Shown here: positions 48,227 to 61,166 of the stretch, piece by piece | How the letters are laid out: each line of letters opens with the position of its first letter | Position numbering within the stretch: position 1 is the stretch's first letter | Source of the DNA: Podospora pseudocomata | Taxonomy: Eukaryota > Ascomycota > Sordariomycetes > Sordariales > Podosporaceae | Direction: 5' to 3' | NCBI RefSeq assembly: GCF_035222375.1 | Contig: NW_026946365.1 | Location: 1,983,106-2,047,105, forward strand | Length of the DNA: 64,000 nucleotides | Made by a program: the position numbers and the translations under genes | Notes under the pieces: model-generated | What the model was told of the DNA's origin: nothing | The model's database searches: none | Seen by the model: the letters and a program-made list of their open reading frames with translations, nothing else

Positions 48227-50970
48227 TCGCCAGATACTGTGGTAGTCCACACCCCCAACTACACCCTATTCTTGAACCACTGTCTCATCAGTATTGAAAC
48301 CTCGCAGGACAGCGTTCTCTTCCCCTCGATCACCCTCTTCCAACGAGCCGACTGGACATCTAGCAGGCCAACCTCGAAGTTGAGCCACCCCAAGTGTTTC
48401 CTGGGATGGCACAACGGCTCAAACCGCCCCAGACTGCGATATCACTTCAACATCATACACGGATCTTGCCAATGCAGCAACAGATGGAGTGAAAGAATCG
48501 AAGACTTTGAGTGGCAAAACACCAGCTACCGCGCCTTCACTCTGACGTCGTCCCTCTCGGATGGTGTCTCAATGCCAACATACCAAATGATCGTCCAGGA
48601 TGTCTTTACCTGTCAGTTAGCCTTTTGCGCTTCCTCAATCCACGAATATACCTGAAAGCTGGCACAGAAAACAGGTGACACCGCCAAAGCCCGCACCCTG
48701 AGCCTCCCGCGTCCTCTCCCCAGCCTCTGGATCGCCGTTTTACGACCCAACATTGACAGTCCGAGAAGCACTAGAGAACGGCTACACCCCGCATTGTTCT
48801 TATCAATGCCAACGGTATTGACTGCTCTGAATCTCGGACTCAACTACCGCAGGCGTTGGGCCATGCACCGGCGTATGACTACCACCCTCTCATATCGACA
48901 ACACCCTCGATGGATTTGCCCGTGTCCCACACTCTGATGCAAAGGGAGCATCAGGGCCTGTGCTGGTTGAGCTTGTTTTCTGCAGTTTCCGAGTTTCGAG
49001 ATCCGGTGTCGCAGCAGGATGTTGCGATGAAGTGGCAGGATGTCGCGGCTGATGCTGGATTCGTGGTTTGCGCTGTTTCCACCCACTGGGGTGGATTACC
49101 CCTGGGTTGGCGTATGGCGGATGCTCACAAGCCACGCGGTAAGTATATGACAGTGGTTTAGTGAAAAAGGTTGTTAAAATTAAGTCGGTAATCTGCTTTG
49201 CTTGATCACCTTTGTAGTTAGTCTTGCTAATGTTACCCTAGCATTAATTCTTTGTTTATTCTTTTGGCATCCATTCAATTTTCAGCACAAAGCCAACATC
49301 CCTCCCCAAAGGGTCATTCTCCCCGTGTCCCACTTTTTGCAGAGTCATGGGACGTTTGTGAAAATTACTACAGCGCGGCATTCCATTTGATCCCTTGTGG
49401 CCAAGACACACAAATGTCCTCCAAAACCCACCATAGATCCCCCCAGGACCGCCTCAACACACCACAACCCATCCTGTCTGTCCCCTCAACAGCCCCTCTT
49501 CTGGCCATATAATTTTCTGCCCAACGGCCTTTCTCTCTTCCCCTTTTCCTTCATGGGACGTTTGAAGCTCCATTTGATTGTTGACTCACACAAAATGGCC
49601 TCCACCATCACCCAGACCGCCTTCCCAGTCAATGTCCCCACAACAGCATTCATCCACCCAGCGCTTTCTTTCCCTCCCACCCTGGCCCAGAATCGCTGTT
49701 GGGCTCGCGCTTTTGTTTCGGCTTGCGTCGGTGTTTTATTTTGCTGCAGCTGAAGAAGAAGGAGAGGAGGCAGAAGGGGCGGTGAGTGGGGAAGGGTATG
49801 GGGATGATATTGAGGCATGGGAGACAACATGGCCAGCACGGCCATCGCGGGAGGATCACGCCTTCTGATGATGACGGATCAGGCACAAAGAGAAAGACTC
49901 TGTGTTTACCCATCGGATACTAATCTTTTTGGTGGATGCTGGCGGCGGCTGGGTTGTTGGTTGTGTTGGGGTTGACAGTTATTGAGACCATCACCGGAAA
50001 GCCTTATCATCGTTGGCAAACCTGCGGAGGGGGGTGGCGATGGGGGCGATGTGCCGAAACCTGAACCTGGGCCTGGGTTTGTTGATGATCTGAGGAAGGG
50101 CGGGTTGGTGATGCTGGCTGCATATGGAACGATTCCTTGCTGGTCAACTTGTGAGTTTTGACCAGAATGTCTTGATTTGAAAGTATGTATACTGACAGAA
50201 GATATAGTGGCATCCCATTTCTACATGGCAATCAGAGGCTGATTGCTGGCAACTATTCATGGCTTGATCCAGTACACCGCTTGGCAAGTTCTTGACCACA
50301 GGCTGCCACTGCAGTGGCAGGTTGAGAGCCAGGAGCACACGCCAGATATCCCATGGTATGAGACGGTTTCTGCGCTTCCTTCGCAGTGCCAAGCGTTGCG
50401 TTGCCCGGTTCCTGCTCCAGATGTCACAATGCCAAAGTGGCGGTGGAAGACCCCGTCTTGGCTGTCGAGAAAGCAGAGCGGGACTTCTCTGGCGCAGACC
50501 GGATGCCAGGCTGTTTTGTGGACGATGGGGACAGGTATGGGGACGATACCACTGAGGACGAGGGCAGCATCCGACTGGCATTGTTGCTGGCACTGCATCC
50601 GTGGGCCCAGGCCTGTTGTCGAAGAGGTTGGGAAGAAGGACAAAAAAAAGTCTTCAAGCGGTTCAGAGTACTATGAGGATGAGGCCGGGTGGCCCTGAGC
50701 CAAAGCAGAATGTATTGAGGGAGTTGATGGTGGATGGTGGATGTGTCGCGCGGTGGTGAAGCGTGGGAGCTGGAGGGAGGTGGGCTGCGTAGCGATCAGC
50801 TGGTGTGAGCAGGTAGTCACAGAGTTTGGTGGATGTCTTTTTTAGATACCCTTGTTTGCTGTTCTTGATTTCCCAGGAAGATATACGGAGTAGGAGTTGC
50901 TGTTCTCATGATCCATTAAAATATGGTTTCGCGCTCTCGTGGTAAGTGATGGGAATCGTGCACGGGCCCC
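48227..50970. other. Unresolved region with protein-like fragments
   Basis: Several short frames look partly coding, such as LALLFRLASVFYFAAAEEEG (near 49700), KVAVEDPVLAVEKAERDFSG (near 50440) and VVEEVGKKDKKKSSSGSEYY (near 50630). None gives a domain, and frames change too often to model a gene. Possibly one or two damaged hypothetical genes on the plus strand. Confidence 0.3.
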
Positions 50971-52104
50971 ATGATGCCTGCTATGTTTGCTTGCCAGACT
51001 TTGAATCTCCGCAACCGCATTCCGACCCTCAATTTGCCAATTTCATACATGCTCTCCCAAGAAATTGACCTCAGAACACTGGTATTCTGCCCATATGAAG
51101 TGGGAAGTGTGCTAACCCTTCGACCTGCAATAGAGAACTTGAAACAGAGCGATGACGAAACTCAATTGCTACGCGTCAGGATTAAAGCTCCAGCAACCCT
51201 GGACACTTTTCTGCTGTATGCCTATCGATATTCTGAGCGACTGCTCAGACCGTGTATCAAGAGACAGCTTTTCTAAAACTCTTCGACTGGCGCTTTGCTG
51301 CGCAGCAGCGTTCCGATCAAGTGTCGATCCATGGACCGAGAAACCGCTGCTAAGTACGCAAAGTTTTGCTGTTAACCGCGAGCCGAGGAAGTTTCTTGAA
51401 AAAAACTCAAAAAAACCAATATCAGGAAACCGACGAGGATTGGAGCATTGGCCAGGATGAGACATTTCTTGTCCACAGACATTAACATGTACGACAGCGA
51501 GACTGCTGTTTACAAACGTCTCTAGCCTCTCTAGGGCACAACAATACCACGCTTGATGGCTGCCGTTGGGCTTGATATTGTACCACCTACTATGGAGGGC
51601 GAAGTTCAGAGACCTCTTTCAGCGTGCAGGGAATCTTGCTCAGTATCTCCCCTGATAGCTTCATACTCGAAATATCGACGCCATGGCCCCGGCTGAGGAT
51701 CTGCAGGGAGTTGTCGACCGAGCCGTTGAGATCGCTCGATCATTGGGAGACCACGGAGTTCTGAACACAGATGTTCGACTCGATAACTTTCTCGTCACAT
51801 CATACCGGAGGGAAGATGCGGATAACAATGATGCAGACCCGCCGAGGCAGACTTACCGGGTCGTCATGTTGGACTTTGCGCAAAGCCGGGTGCGAAGAAG
51901 AAGACGAATCTGACTTTGACTGGGGACGTGCAAAAAGCTCAGCAGGATGAAGAAGGGGTCGTAGGCATGGTCATTCGACACTACCTGAGCAAGCTTGGAA
52001 AACAATTATCCTACACGCCATCAGGACGCTATGATGGGTTTGCAGAAGGGAGTCGGAGGATGAGCAATGATCTGGTGACTTTGAGGGACATTTCAAGCTT
52101 TTAG
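50971..52104 (+). pseudogene. Fungal protein-kinase-like (PKc-like fold) gene, frame-broken
   Basis: Pieces in consistent order along the plus strand resemble a common fungal kinase-like family. They are an N-terminal stretch (LRTLVFCPYEVGSVLTLRPA) and LKLFDWRFAAQQRSDQ, where the core lysine region would lie, then the QETDEDWSIGQDE, YDSETAVYKRL and LQGTTIPRLMAAVGL segments. The catalytic-loop-like HGVLNTDVRLDNFLVTSY follows, with RVVMLDFAQSRVR as the DFG-equivalent, and a tail with EEGVVGMVIRHYLSKLGKQL. HRD is replaced by N-x-D-V-R and DFG by D-F-A, as is usual in this divergent family. At least five frame changes (near 51190, 51280, 51480, 51690, 51895) occur. It could be an intact gene with errors or a real pseudogene. 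Start codon uncertain. Confidence 0.55.
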
Positions 52105-52184
52105 GTCGATTCTTCAAGCTAAATCCACCAAACCAAAATCTTCTTCGTTTGCCAACCAGGTCTTTCATCTCTTCTCAACATCAT

Positions 52185-53709
52185 CTACCTGCACGTGGTA
52201 GCCTTTTCTTTCTCTGCAGGTACCCCGCCAACAGAATCCTCGACGAGCTGGCGTTCCACAACATAGGACGAGAACTTTCTCGCGCTCACCCCCTTCTCAA
52301 ACAGCTCTTCCAACTGCTCAAGCTCCTCCCCTTTGTCTCAGGCACATAGAAGAATGCCCAGAGAGCAAGGACCAGATTGCTTGACCCCCAGATATACCCA
52401 TACTTCCGGCCCCATCCCAGTTTATCTGGGTTGATGAAATAAGGGTGTACAGGGCTGACACGACCCATCCAACGATAAAGTTGAGACCCGAAGCCGTCCC
52501 GACAGTCTGCGATCTCAACCTTTGCGAGGATCTCCGTCGACAACGCCCATAACCGGCTGACCAATGCCATAGATCAGAAGTAAACACGATACTCATTGCG
52601 ACCAACGCTCTGCTCGCCGCAGGATCTGTCACGCCGAAGCAGTATATGCAATCGCCATCCGTACATCATTCCGCCGAGATCACCGACGTCCCCCATCAGC
52701 TCTCTTCTGCCAAATGCCTCATCGCCGGAAACGCCGCCATATATTTCCGTCAGCGCAATCGCAAGCAGAAATCATCACCCACTCAAACGGCGATCCAACC
52801 CTCCCTGCACAAACAAATACACCGAAACCCAGCCATAAACGTTACCCCCCGTCGCCGTCCCCAATCGTCGTCGCGAAGCAGGCAATGTCCTTCTCAAATC
52901 CGGACCCCGAAACATATCATTAGATGAACGCGGTATGGTTCCTGCTCCAGCAAAAACGCACTCTGCCAATCCTCCACCTCTGCCCGGAGATATGCCTCGT
53001 CTTTGATACCCCTCAACCGTCTCACCACGCGTTGATCGCCTTCTCGTCCTGCCCTTGGGTGACGTAGAAACAGGGCGTATCCGGCAGAAAAGCCAACAAA
53101 ATCGTCAAGATTGTCGGAACAATGTACATCACCCCAGGGAATCTGCAAGGTGCGTTCCCCGGTATATCTTGCAGTAATTATCCACAAATCCCAAACAGCG
53201 CCCGGGAGGTTTGAAGGTGCTCATCCCACAATCGGCCCTCTCAGCAAGGCTGGCAGATTCCGTCATACGTCACGCTGTAGGGGACGAAAACCCGTTGCTT
53301 ACTCCAAGCAGTAATCGGCCTGCGTATAAGCCACCTAGGAGGTTGTCCCGATCATGAGGCTTACGCTCAAGAAAACGAAACCACAGCCGGCCAGGACCGA
53401 TGCGGCGGGAGAGTTTTTGTGTGGGAGGCGTACATGACGATGGCGGAGAGAAGCCGCCGACGTTCATGAGGGATTGGATCAGGCGCTGGACGTCGGTGGA
53501 GATATTGAGGCCGATGGGGTTGGTGGGTCTTCACGTAATACCATAGACGCGGAAGGCGGGCATGGATTAGGGAAGCCGGCGATGGCGGCGGAGTCGTAGC
53601 CGTATTGGAATTGCCCGAGGGCGATGAAGAAGCAGATGGTTATGATGCGCTTTTCGGCGAGGAAGTTACTGCGAAAGGGGCGGGGGTAGTTTGGGGGTCG
53701 GGGGGCCAT
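52185..53709 (-). pseudogene. MFS sugar transporter (sugar porter family), frame-broken
   Basis: Proton-coupled sugar transporter of the plasma membrane type. Starts MAPRPPNYPRPFRSNFLAEK, then helix 1 (ITICFFIALGQFQYGYDSAA), GYEDPTNPIGLNISTDVQRL, GGLYAGRLLLGVSNGF, IPWGDVHCSDNLDD and LRRLRGIKDEAYLRAEVEDW. Near the end, LRSQTVGTASGLNFIVGWVV is followed by INPDKLGWGRKYGYIWGSSN and the family signature FYVPETKGRSLE. The stop is at 52185 after a polar tail (VERQLVEDSVGGVPAEKEKA). Six or more frame changes lie between these blocks, and helices 5-9 are poorly readable. It is convergent with the kinase-like gene with 80 bp between. Decay is as likely as error in this accessory gene. Confidence 0.65.
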
Positions 53710-56700
53710 ACCATAATTAAGGTTGATGGGCTGGCAGAAGGGTGCCTCTATACGGAAGCTGGGGATGGTGATGGTGGGAGAGGGAAATGGTGGGGAGCAA
53801 CACCACACCCAGGTTTAGATATGGGGATGACGAGACCTCTGGGTGGGTGGGACAGTTCCGGGGTAGAGCATATTCTTATCTGGCTGTTACTACATGCCTT
53901 GGGTGGGATATAAGTCGATCATGCTCTGCCGGGACCGCTTCCCCTCACTTCTCCAACAAACAATAGAACTGGAAGTCTGGAACCGGGTGAGTGTTGCACA
54001 AGAACCGTTAAATGCACTTAACAAATGGAAACCATAAGAGAAGCTGTATTGGCTAATCAACGGGTGACAGCAGATAGAAGTGGCCTCGGACTCCAACACA
54101 CTTTAGACATATGCAGGATCAAAATATGATTATCTCAGTGAAGAATGCCAGAAGAAAAACATGTGGTCAACTCCGCACTGGGATATTAACACGGTTCGTT
54201 TGGAGAGATCTTGCATGGATGGTTTGAAGCATAGGTCTGGTGTATATTACCCGCATGCTTAACGTTGTTGGCAGCCATATCGACTTGATTGGGGTTCTTG
54301 CCGGGAGCCGAAAGGAGGGGAGATTGACTTCCGGCAGGTTAGGAAAATGATACAGGGGATCAGTTGACGGCAAATTTTGGGATATTGTTCCCAAGACTCC
54401 AAGAAATAGGTAGCATTGCATTTTGTCAGGCCATCAAGCCTCTCAACTGCTACCTCGGCTACTCAGCTATGATGTCTTGACAAAAAGCCCATCAACCTCC
54501 CAAAGTTCCAGTCTTACCAAGGAGGATTACCTTCACTTTCAACGCCCCCACCCCATCAGACCCCTGATCGCCATAGGTAAACGGATGCTTGGTCGGCGAG
54601 TCATCCCGCAGTTGGCATACAACATAACAATATAGGTACGTGCAGCATGTGTGTGGTTGGTGGGTCAGCCATGAGTACCCCGAATAGCCAATCTTGACAT
54701 TGGTTGGTTATAGCGTTGGAGACCTCGAAAGAAAGATCTAGCGTACTCGTCGTAGCTGCATCACCGCCAGGTGGGCTTTCTGCTCTACCTCACTCGTAGA
54801 ACGATGGTGAGTAAGGTGGCACCTACACCAAGCCACAGGTTCGAGGAAGACGTAAAGATGTAGGTTGTGGTCATTGTCGAACAGTTGCATAACAAAATTT
54901 GGCATGTTTCAAGGCTGTTATCCCAGTCGCCAAAATGTAGAATCGGTTGTTGGAATGGAATTAGGAATGGTAGAAGCGGACGACTGAGCGACAGTTTTCA
55001 TGGAGATGGTTGCAGGAAAAATGGAGGAAACCTGCGATACGAGTTGAAATTCATCTTGATGTAGTTGACTGTTGACATACCACATACAACGTATGATTGC
55101 TCTCTCGCTGGATTTACATGGAAGGGGTGGATTTCTTGTAGGGGAATCGCTGGATTTATAGTGGACCGGATCTTTCACATGATAGATGTTGACTTTAAGT
55201 AGAAAGGTGTTTGAATGTTTGCATGTTCGAGTATTGCGGTCTGCGTTTGAGCGCGACATTCACCTCATGCTCCGATGGCCGACACATCTATTCAGGGTGT
55301 GATCAGAATTAAACGAACACTTTTTCAAGGCAGGGTTAACATAATAGGCTACCTGGACTTGTCAGGTAGGCTGACTGGTTGCGATGATTGTGATGGGAGA
55401 AAAGTGATACGGCGATTGTCACGGTTTGGGAGATTCGACACACATCTCCTGTCTGTCTGTATTGATGCAAACTCTTCTGACTGCCTTTCCAGGGTCCCCT
55501 TTTTGTTGGTAGTCAGGACCAGTCATACACAGTGGTATAATGTCTCGGCTGTGCGGGGCCTCATGGGTACACTCAAAACGATCAAACGAACTTCAGCAAA
55601 CATAGGTACTCACCTAGTCTTCCTCAACCAGGCAGGCCTCCCTGCGTTTTCGAACGATCAAAGCATGTTGCCCAGCCCTTACAGTGCCGAGATGCTTAAA
55701 CAGCCATTTGACGTCAAATCACCCACCAGGTGCCAAAACGACGTCAGGGTTATGACGGAGGGACCAACCGTGCCATGTGGCATCATCTTGATTGTGGGGG
55801 TTAACCTGACTCTTTGGGCAGCTGGCACCTACTGACTTGCATTGACTTGGAGTTAACTAGCTGTTGAAGAAACAACTTTCACCGGACAAATACATCCGTG
55901 AATTTTTCTCAGAACATAGGTCATTGCCACTCCCAATTGTGCCATGTAGCGGCATTTGGTTTGTGGGGTGGACCTGAGCGCGTTCCCGTGTCTGTCCTTG
56001 GGACCTGCATTAGAAGCCCTAGAAAGGATGATATTCTGGAAAAGGACAGAGCCTGATTGGCTACTGCTCTGAGACACCACACACACCTCTCCGATTCATA
56101 GCCTTGCGCCATGTGATTGGTCTGTGCCTCGCCGGTCCTGAATTCTATGCGCCTTCACTGACTATCAATAAATACCTTAGATTGATGCACACTTACCCAG
56201 AATCTGTGCATACGCAATAGATGGGCTTCGTCCCAAATCAAGGCAAGATAATGCAGAAGGATGAGTTGTTCCTCTGTGGGTCAGGTTATGAGACGTTTGA
56301 GGTATATTCATTGCGCTCCATGCCACCTCTGTATTTTCCACAGTTCTCAGAATATTAACACTTTCTCTTCTGCCTCAGCTTCCACCACATTCACCTAGGT
56401 ACCTGATAGATGCTCATCCAGAATCTTTGGGAAGACATTAAACACAGGAATGTCTGTCGCGTTATATCAGGCTCAACAGACAATTCTCTGCTTTATTCAT
56501 CGATACTATCTTACTAGCGAGGGCTTCAAGAAACCACGCGCCTGTGCATGATGTGGCGTTCTTGTTTGGAGACGTTCATGCAGGGTCTCAGCTCTTGGCA
56601 GTAGCTTCTCTCCTGACAGATTGCTACAAAGCACCCTCATGCTTGATGATGCAACCACTTCAGGGGACTTTAAAGATTAAATATGGCTGATTCGAAGTCT

Positions 56701-57245
56701 GTGTGTGGGAGGGAGGTGAGAACGCCTAGGCTTGAGTGGCTTGCTCAGGGGTAGGTAAGTGAACTAGAAAGGCGCCAATGGGTCTGGGATCTCAAGGCTA
56801 CGGAGCTTTTTGAGTAGAGGAGAAGTATAAACAGGTGGTGGTGTCTTCTATTAGTGAACTTCTGCGTTCTCCAACATGGTCACATCTTCTCCACCCCTTG
56901 CCTTCATTCAACCGATTACCTACCTGCCTAGCATCAAACCATTCAGTTGTCATACGTAATTTTTGTTCCAGACTTGAATTCAACACAAGCTGCGTAGGAA
57001 GCAACGTATGCGCTCCAAGGGGACAAAATGGCTATAGCTGCGACTTCGAGATTGTCCAGGTAACTGGCTTGGAAACCTTTCGGCAAATAACTTTGACTCT
57101 GGCGCGTCAGTGCCCTTGAAGAGATGGGCAAAGTCGGGCAGATCCTGACATTGCCGGGCCCGGCGTGAGTTCTTCACTTCCATCTCTGCTACAATTTGGC
57201 ACTTATGCCCACAAAACTAAGATACTCCTGCCGTAATGATGGCAT
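53710..57245. other. Gene-poor, AT-richer region
   Basis: No gene supported. The longest frame (55275-55835, plus, 186 codons) has no domain and no promoter or splice context that convinces me. CCTAGGTACC occurs at 56395. Confidence 0.4.
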
Positions 57246-57985
57246 TTGTCGTGTCCATTCTCATTGCCTTTTTTTCATCCACGTGTTGGACCTAGTGGAA
57301 ATTTGTTCTTGGGGGCAAGTGTTACATCGGGCTGCCGATGTTCGAGATTCAAAGGTACTAACAGGACCATGCAGGGCAAACCAGCAAAGAAGGTCCACCA
57401 TATTCTCAACAAGATCCTGGTCTCGTGGGTGATCCAGCAAATTGTCCTTGGCATTGCAATTAGCACAGCTGCGCTTGAAGAGTGGTGCAGCTTCTCAACC
57501 TACCACCACCTCAACATCATCAAACACTGGCTGATTCTCTCTTTCATCACCCATGTCAACGCCCTCCTTGTTCACTGCAATTACTTCAAAGAAAAGATTG
57601 TGGCAACAACATTTGAGAGCTGGACTTATCTCACTTCATGTCATCTTCACCGGTGTTGTGGTATTCGGACATGGACAAGCTGCCGAGAACAAAATCCCGA
57701 AATCCACCATCAAACGCCCCTGCAAATCCCCTGCCAGCAAGCTGCTTCTTTGCAAATACAAGACCCAGCCTCATTCAACAAATGCATGTAAACTTACCGG
57801 AAACCGAGACCAGTTCACTTTCGAGCAAGTCACTGTTCATCTGGGGAATTGTGCTGATTGTTTGCAACAAGCTGACACTGTTACGTCATCTTTGCGCGAC
57901 TGAGGATAGGAAGAAGCGTCGTTTCATGGGTATGGTGCATTCGACTAGCCCTGCTTGGACTGAATGTGTGGCACTGGGTGCATAA
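57246..57985 (+). pseudogene. Fragmented multi-pass membrane protein of a fungal family
   Basis: The frame contains ILNKILVSWVIQQIVLGIAI followed by STYHHLNIIKHWLILSFITH and VNALLVHCNYFKE. This resembles a widespread uncharacterised fungal integral membrane family with a W-x-QQ-x-xLGIAI segment and a conserved T-H at the end of the next helix. A following stretch in another frame (KSLFIWGIVLIVCNKLTLLR) supplies a further helix. Frame changes separate the pieces, and neither start nor end is clear. Family recognition is from memory and uncertain. Confidence 0.4.
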
Positions 57986-59397
57986 TTGCAATCACTGGTG
58001 TCCAAAGCATTCGCAGCTGGATGAGTGATGAAGGATCATTCGATATTTCAGACGGCTCCGGAGAGCAGAGTGTTGCCACGGGCAGTACCTCTCAGCTTAT
58101 CTGGCATTGTTTGCTGCCTTCAGATTACTGAAAGCTTCTTTAGTAGAAAGGCTCCCACCTGAACAATATGTTTTTTGTCTTAAAAGTATCAAAAGGCTCT
58201 TGGGTGCTTTAACTATTATTTGACTTTGCAGAAGGATATTGAGGAGTAGAATCTCTTATGCGGAGGTCAAAATGGTCAGTATAGTGCATCTGGCTACCTA
58301 AGTATGTACGATCAGCGGTTTTCGTATGGGTGCTGCCTGTGGGAGATGGGGGTGGAGAATGGTTTCATCTCTTCAATGTACCATGTTTTCTTGTCGCTAC
58401 AGAGGTGAAGATCAAGGGGAATTGTACCAACACAGTTTTAACTTAGTATGTAAAAGATTTGTGGAATAGAAAAACCTGTATTTTAAACGTTGAGTACCCC
58501 TTTGTGCGTCTAGTGAATGGTGTTGCCGCTTTAATCACATGAATTCCATCTCGCTCACTTTCCACTCTCGCCATGCTTCCCCTGCATGATGCCATCTACA
58601 TAACAATCTCAACAAGTCTGAACCAATTACAGTACTCTCTTCTCACTACAAAAGAGAACGACCCCCTGCGAAAAGCGCCACATCATCGTCAACTTTCGTG
58701 TCATGCGGGTACGGTGCTAATCTTCCGTCGTCTAGCCACGTTGCCAGTGCCTGGTCAAGCGGTGTTGCAAGCACATCCAATCTGTATGGCATGCCGAGAA
58801 CGTAGGATAGTCTGTTCCGAAATTAACCCCAACGGCCGGGGACCAAATAGCTGGCGATGGTGGATTCAAAACGAGAGTTGGTAAAGACTATTGCAGCGGT
58901 CTGTAACCCTATCAACACAGTAGATAAGGCGGGACTTTTACCCATACCGAAGAAGTTGATTCAAGTAGTAGATGATAGGCCCGATGGATAATAGTAGAAA
59001 AGGTCCAACCAGCCTTAGTAGCCTGAGAAATGGATTCCATCGTATGAATCTGGCCTGGGTGTGGAACTGTGATATAGCCTCCACGATAAAGAAGTTTCGT
59101 TTTGGATAGTCAGTAGAAGTGGCAAGTTTCAGGCTCCCCTCGGGCCTTCATCAAGGTTTCAAACATGGCATACAAGGTTTTGTCTCGTTCCTATCACCTG
59201 GCCAGGTCCCGCCAGAGAGAGATAGGTCGGCATACTCCAAAGAGTTTCCATTGCTGCGCCTTTCGAAGACAGTTCTCCGAAGTAAGTTATGAAAGCCAGC
59301 ATAAGTAATGACCTGGTTGATAAGATGCTCCACATGATGCCATTGTTGGAGTCTTTGAAAGGAGTATCTGTCCGAGGAAAGCGCGAGCTACTGAAGT
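57986..59397. other. Gene-poor region
   Basis: No gene seen. Confidence 0.4.
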
Positions 59398-60180
59398 TTA
59401 AGTTACAGATGACCTGTGGCTTAACAAATAGATGGTGAATTTCCGTAAGGTCGGCTTTACCACCGCGGTGATCTTCACGATCATTCCGTAAAGTATGAGA
59501 ATGCTGTTGTCACGCAACTGTGGTGGTGGACATTCAGGTTCCCGGCGGACGCGTTGTGGCGTTGTATAGAACCCAGGTCCTGATATGTCCTGTCCGGTTG
59601 TATAGGTTCCTCTGTCAGATCCCCATCGAGGACACGTGGAAGACATTCCGGGTCGTACTGCCAGTTTTGGTACCCATGATGGCAGATCATCGTCTCTTTT
59701 ATGAGCTGGGAGGCTACATTGAACAAGCAGCCTCAGGTCGTGCGACTGTTGCAAGAGATTTTGAATGCGATATGTATTGTAACACTGAGCAGTTGATACC
59801 GCGTACTTGGGCCTGGCAAATCATCCATATGAAAGAACCAGCATTCATCAGACGGAGACCAATTAAGCCATATACCCTTATCCCGGTTATTTTGGCACGA
59901 CCAGAAATTGAACCAGCAGATGGGGAAGGCTTGTAAAGAGACACGGGCTCCCGTTAGCCATAACAATCTCGTGGCAGTTTCATCCAAGGCACGGAAGTTT
60001 GGACCCACATGCCCTCAAGAAACCACGGCGAACATACTGCTCCATCGTGAGGATAGTCTTAAAGTCATCCCAGTCAATGTACTTTGATGCTTGAGAATCC
60101 GTGATCTGGAAGCAAGGCTCATCTCTAGATGGCCCAAGCTCCATTTCAGTACGGATGCCGGAGAATCTGAAGTAGACCAA
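59398..60180 (-). pseudogene. HET-domain-like (heterokaryon incompatibility) relic
   Basis: Minus-strand fragments fit the region after a HET domain: DDLPSWVPKLAVRPGM (HET proteins typically have LPSWVPDW), then FNASAGN and QLRDNSILILYGMIVKITAV, which matches the FxASG..xxLxDxxxLxLxGxxVDxI pattern of the family. Upstream (59980-60180) lies a short frame with YIDWDDFKTILTMEQYVRRG. The HET core motifs are not readable and frames are broken several times. Probably a degraded member of this large, fast-changing fungal family. Confidence 0.4.
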
Positions 60181-61166
60181 CCTGTGTCGTCGGTGAAAGA
60201 GTATCTTCTCTCAGCGCGGCCGCGGTAGCGGCTGCATTGTGTGTCGGGAATTCAAGTTTGTGTTCTCATCATGGTAACGACGGTCATAGTCAACGCTTTA
60301 AGAAACCTCGACTATGGGTTCATATCACTTCACGTGAAATAGTTCTTATCTTGCGACAAATTAGCGTTGTCGGACTCGGTGGCGAGACAGATCAGACCTC
60401 TTCTGCGGGTGTAGATTCCTGCGTGAGGTCAAAGACTGCTGTCCTTTTCTGGGTATACTTCTAAATTCGAATGGAAACAAATCCCACGTCAATCCGTAGT
60501 CGCTCATTGACAAACTCGACGGCGCTAAGATGCTACAAAATATTAGGAAGTTCTATCGATACTTAAGAGTTGAGCTTATTCCGCAGTAGATCATGGGGGT
60601 TGCTCAGTCGCCCCAGACATGGACCGTGCATACTGCGTGCTTGCCAATGGAAAACCTCAAGAGACCAGCAACCATCGAAAAGTCAAAAGCGGATATAAGA
60701 CCTATCGTGTCGGAGGGTGTGGTAGCGGAGATCGGGAATTGGCAGGGGAAGTCATTTTCGAGAACGAAACTTTAAATAAGATCGCCGTGTATAAAAGCCT
60801 GATAGGTCAAAAGGTTGAGGACAAAGTGAAGAAACAATGATATGATGTCGTAGAGATATAAGCGTGAGGAATTTCAAAACTCAATTATGATGCTCTGAAA
60901 GAGGTTATTACAGCTGGCAGGCCTGAATGCCGGTGGGCTAGTAACCCTTCCAATATACGAAACCTGAAGCAGAAGATGGCTCAGCCTCACACAGGCCAGG
61001 AAACGCCTTTCCTGAAAATATTTTTCTAGGAATCCCGAGCCAATCAGGGAGCTGATTCCCTTCCCCTCTAGGGCCTTAGGAAGCCTCTTTTCTGAATGCC
61101 TCATTACTCCCACATACACTACTGGCCTCGACGCTGAAACTACACCTCTCAAACACTTTAAAATCT
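60181..61166. other. Gene-poor DNA up to the composition break
   Basis: No gene supported. Composition is AT-richer here, then turns sharply GC-rich near 61100. Confidence 0.45.

Noticed and set aside
55275-55835. 186-codon plus-strand frame
   Set aside because: No domain, irregular composition and no supporting context; chance ORF in gene-poor DNA.
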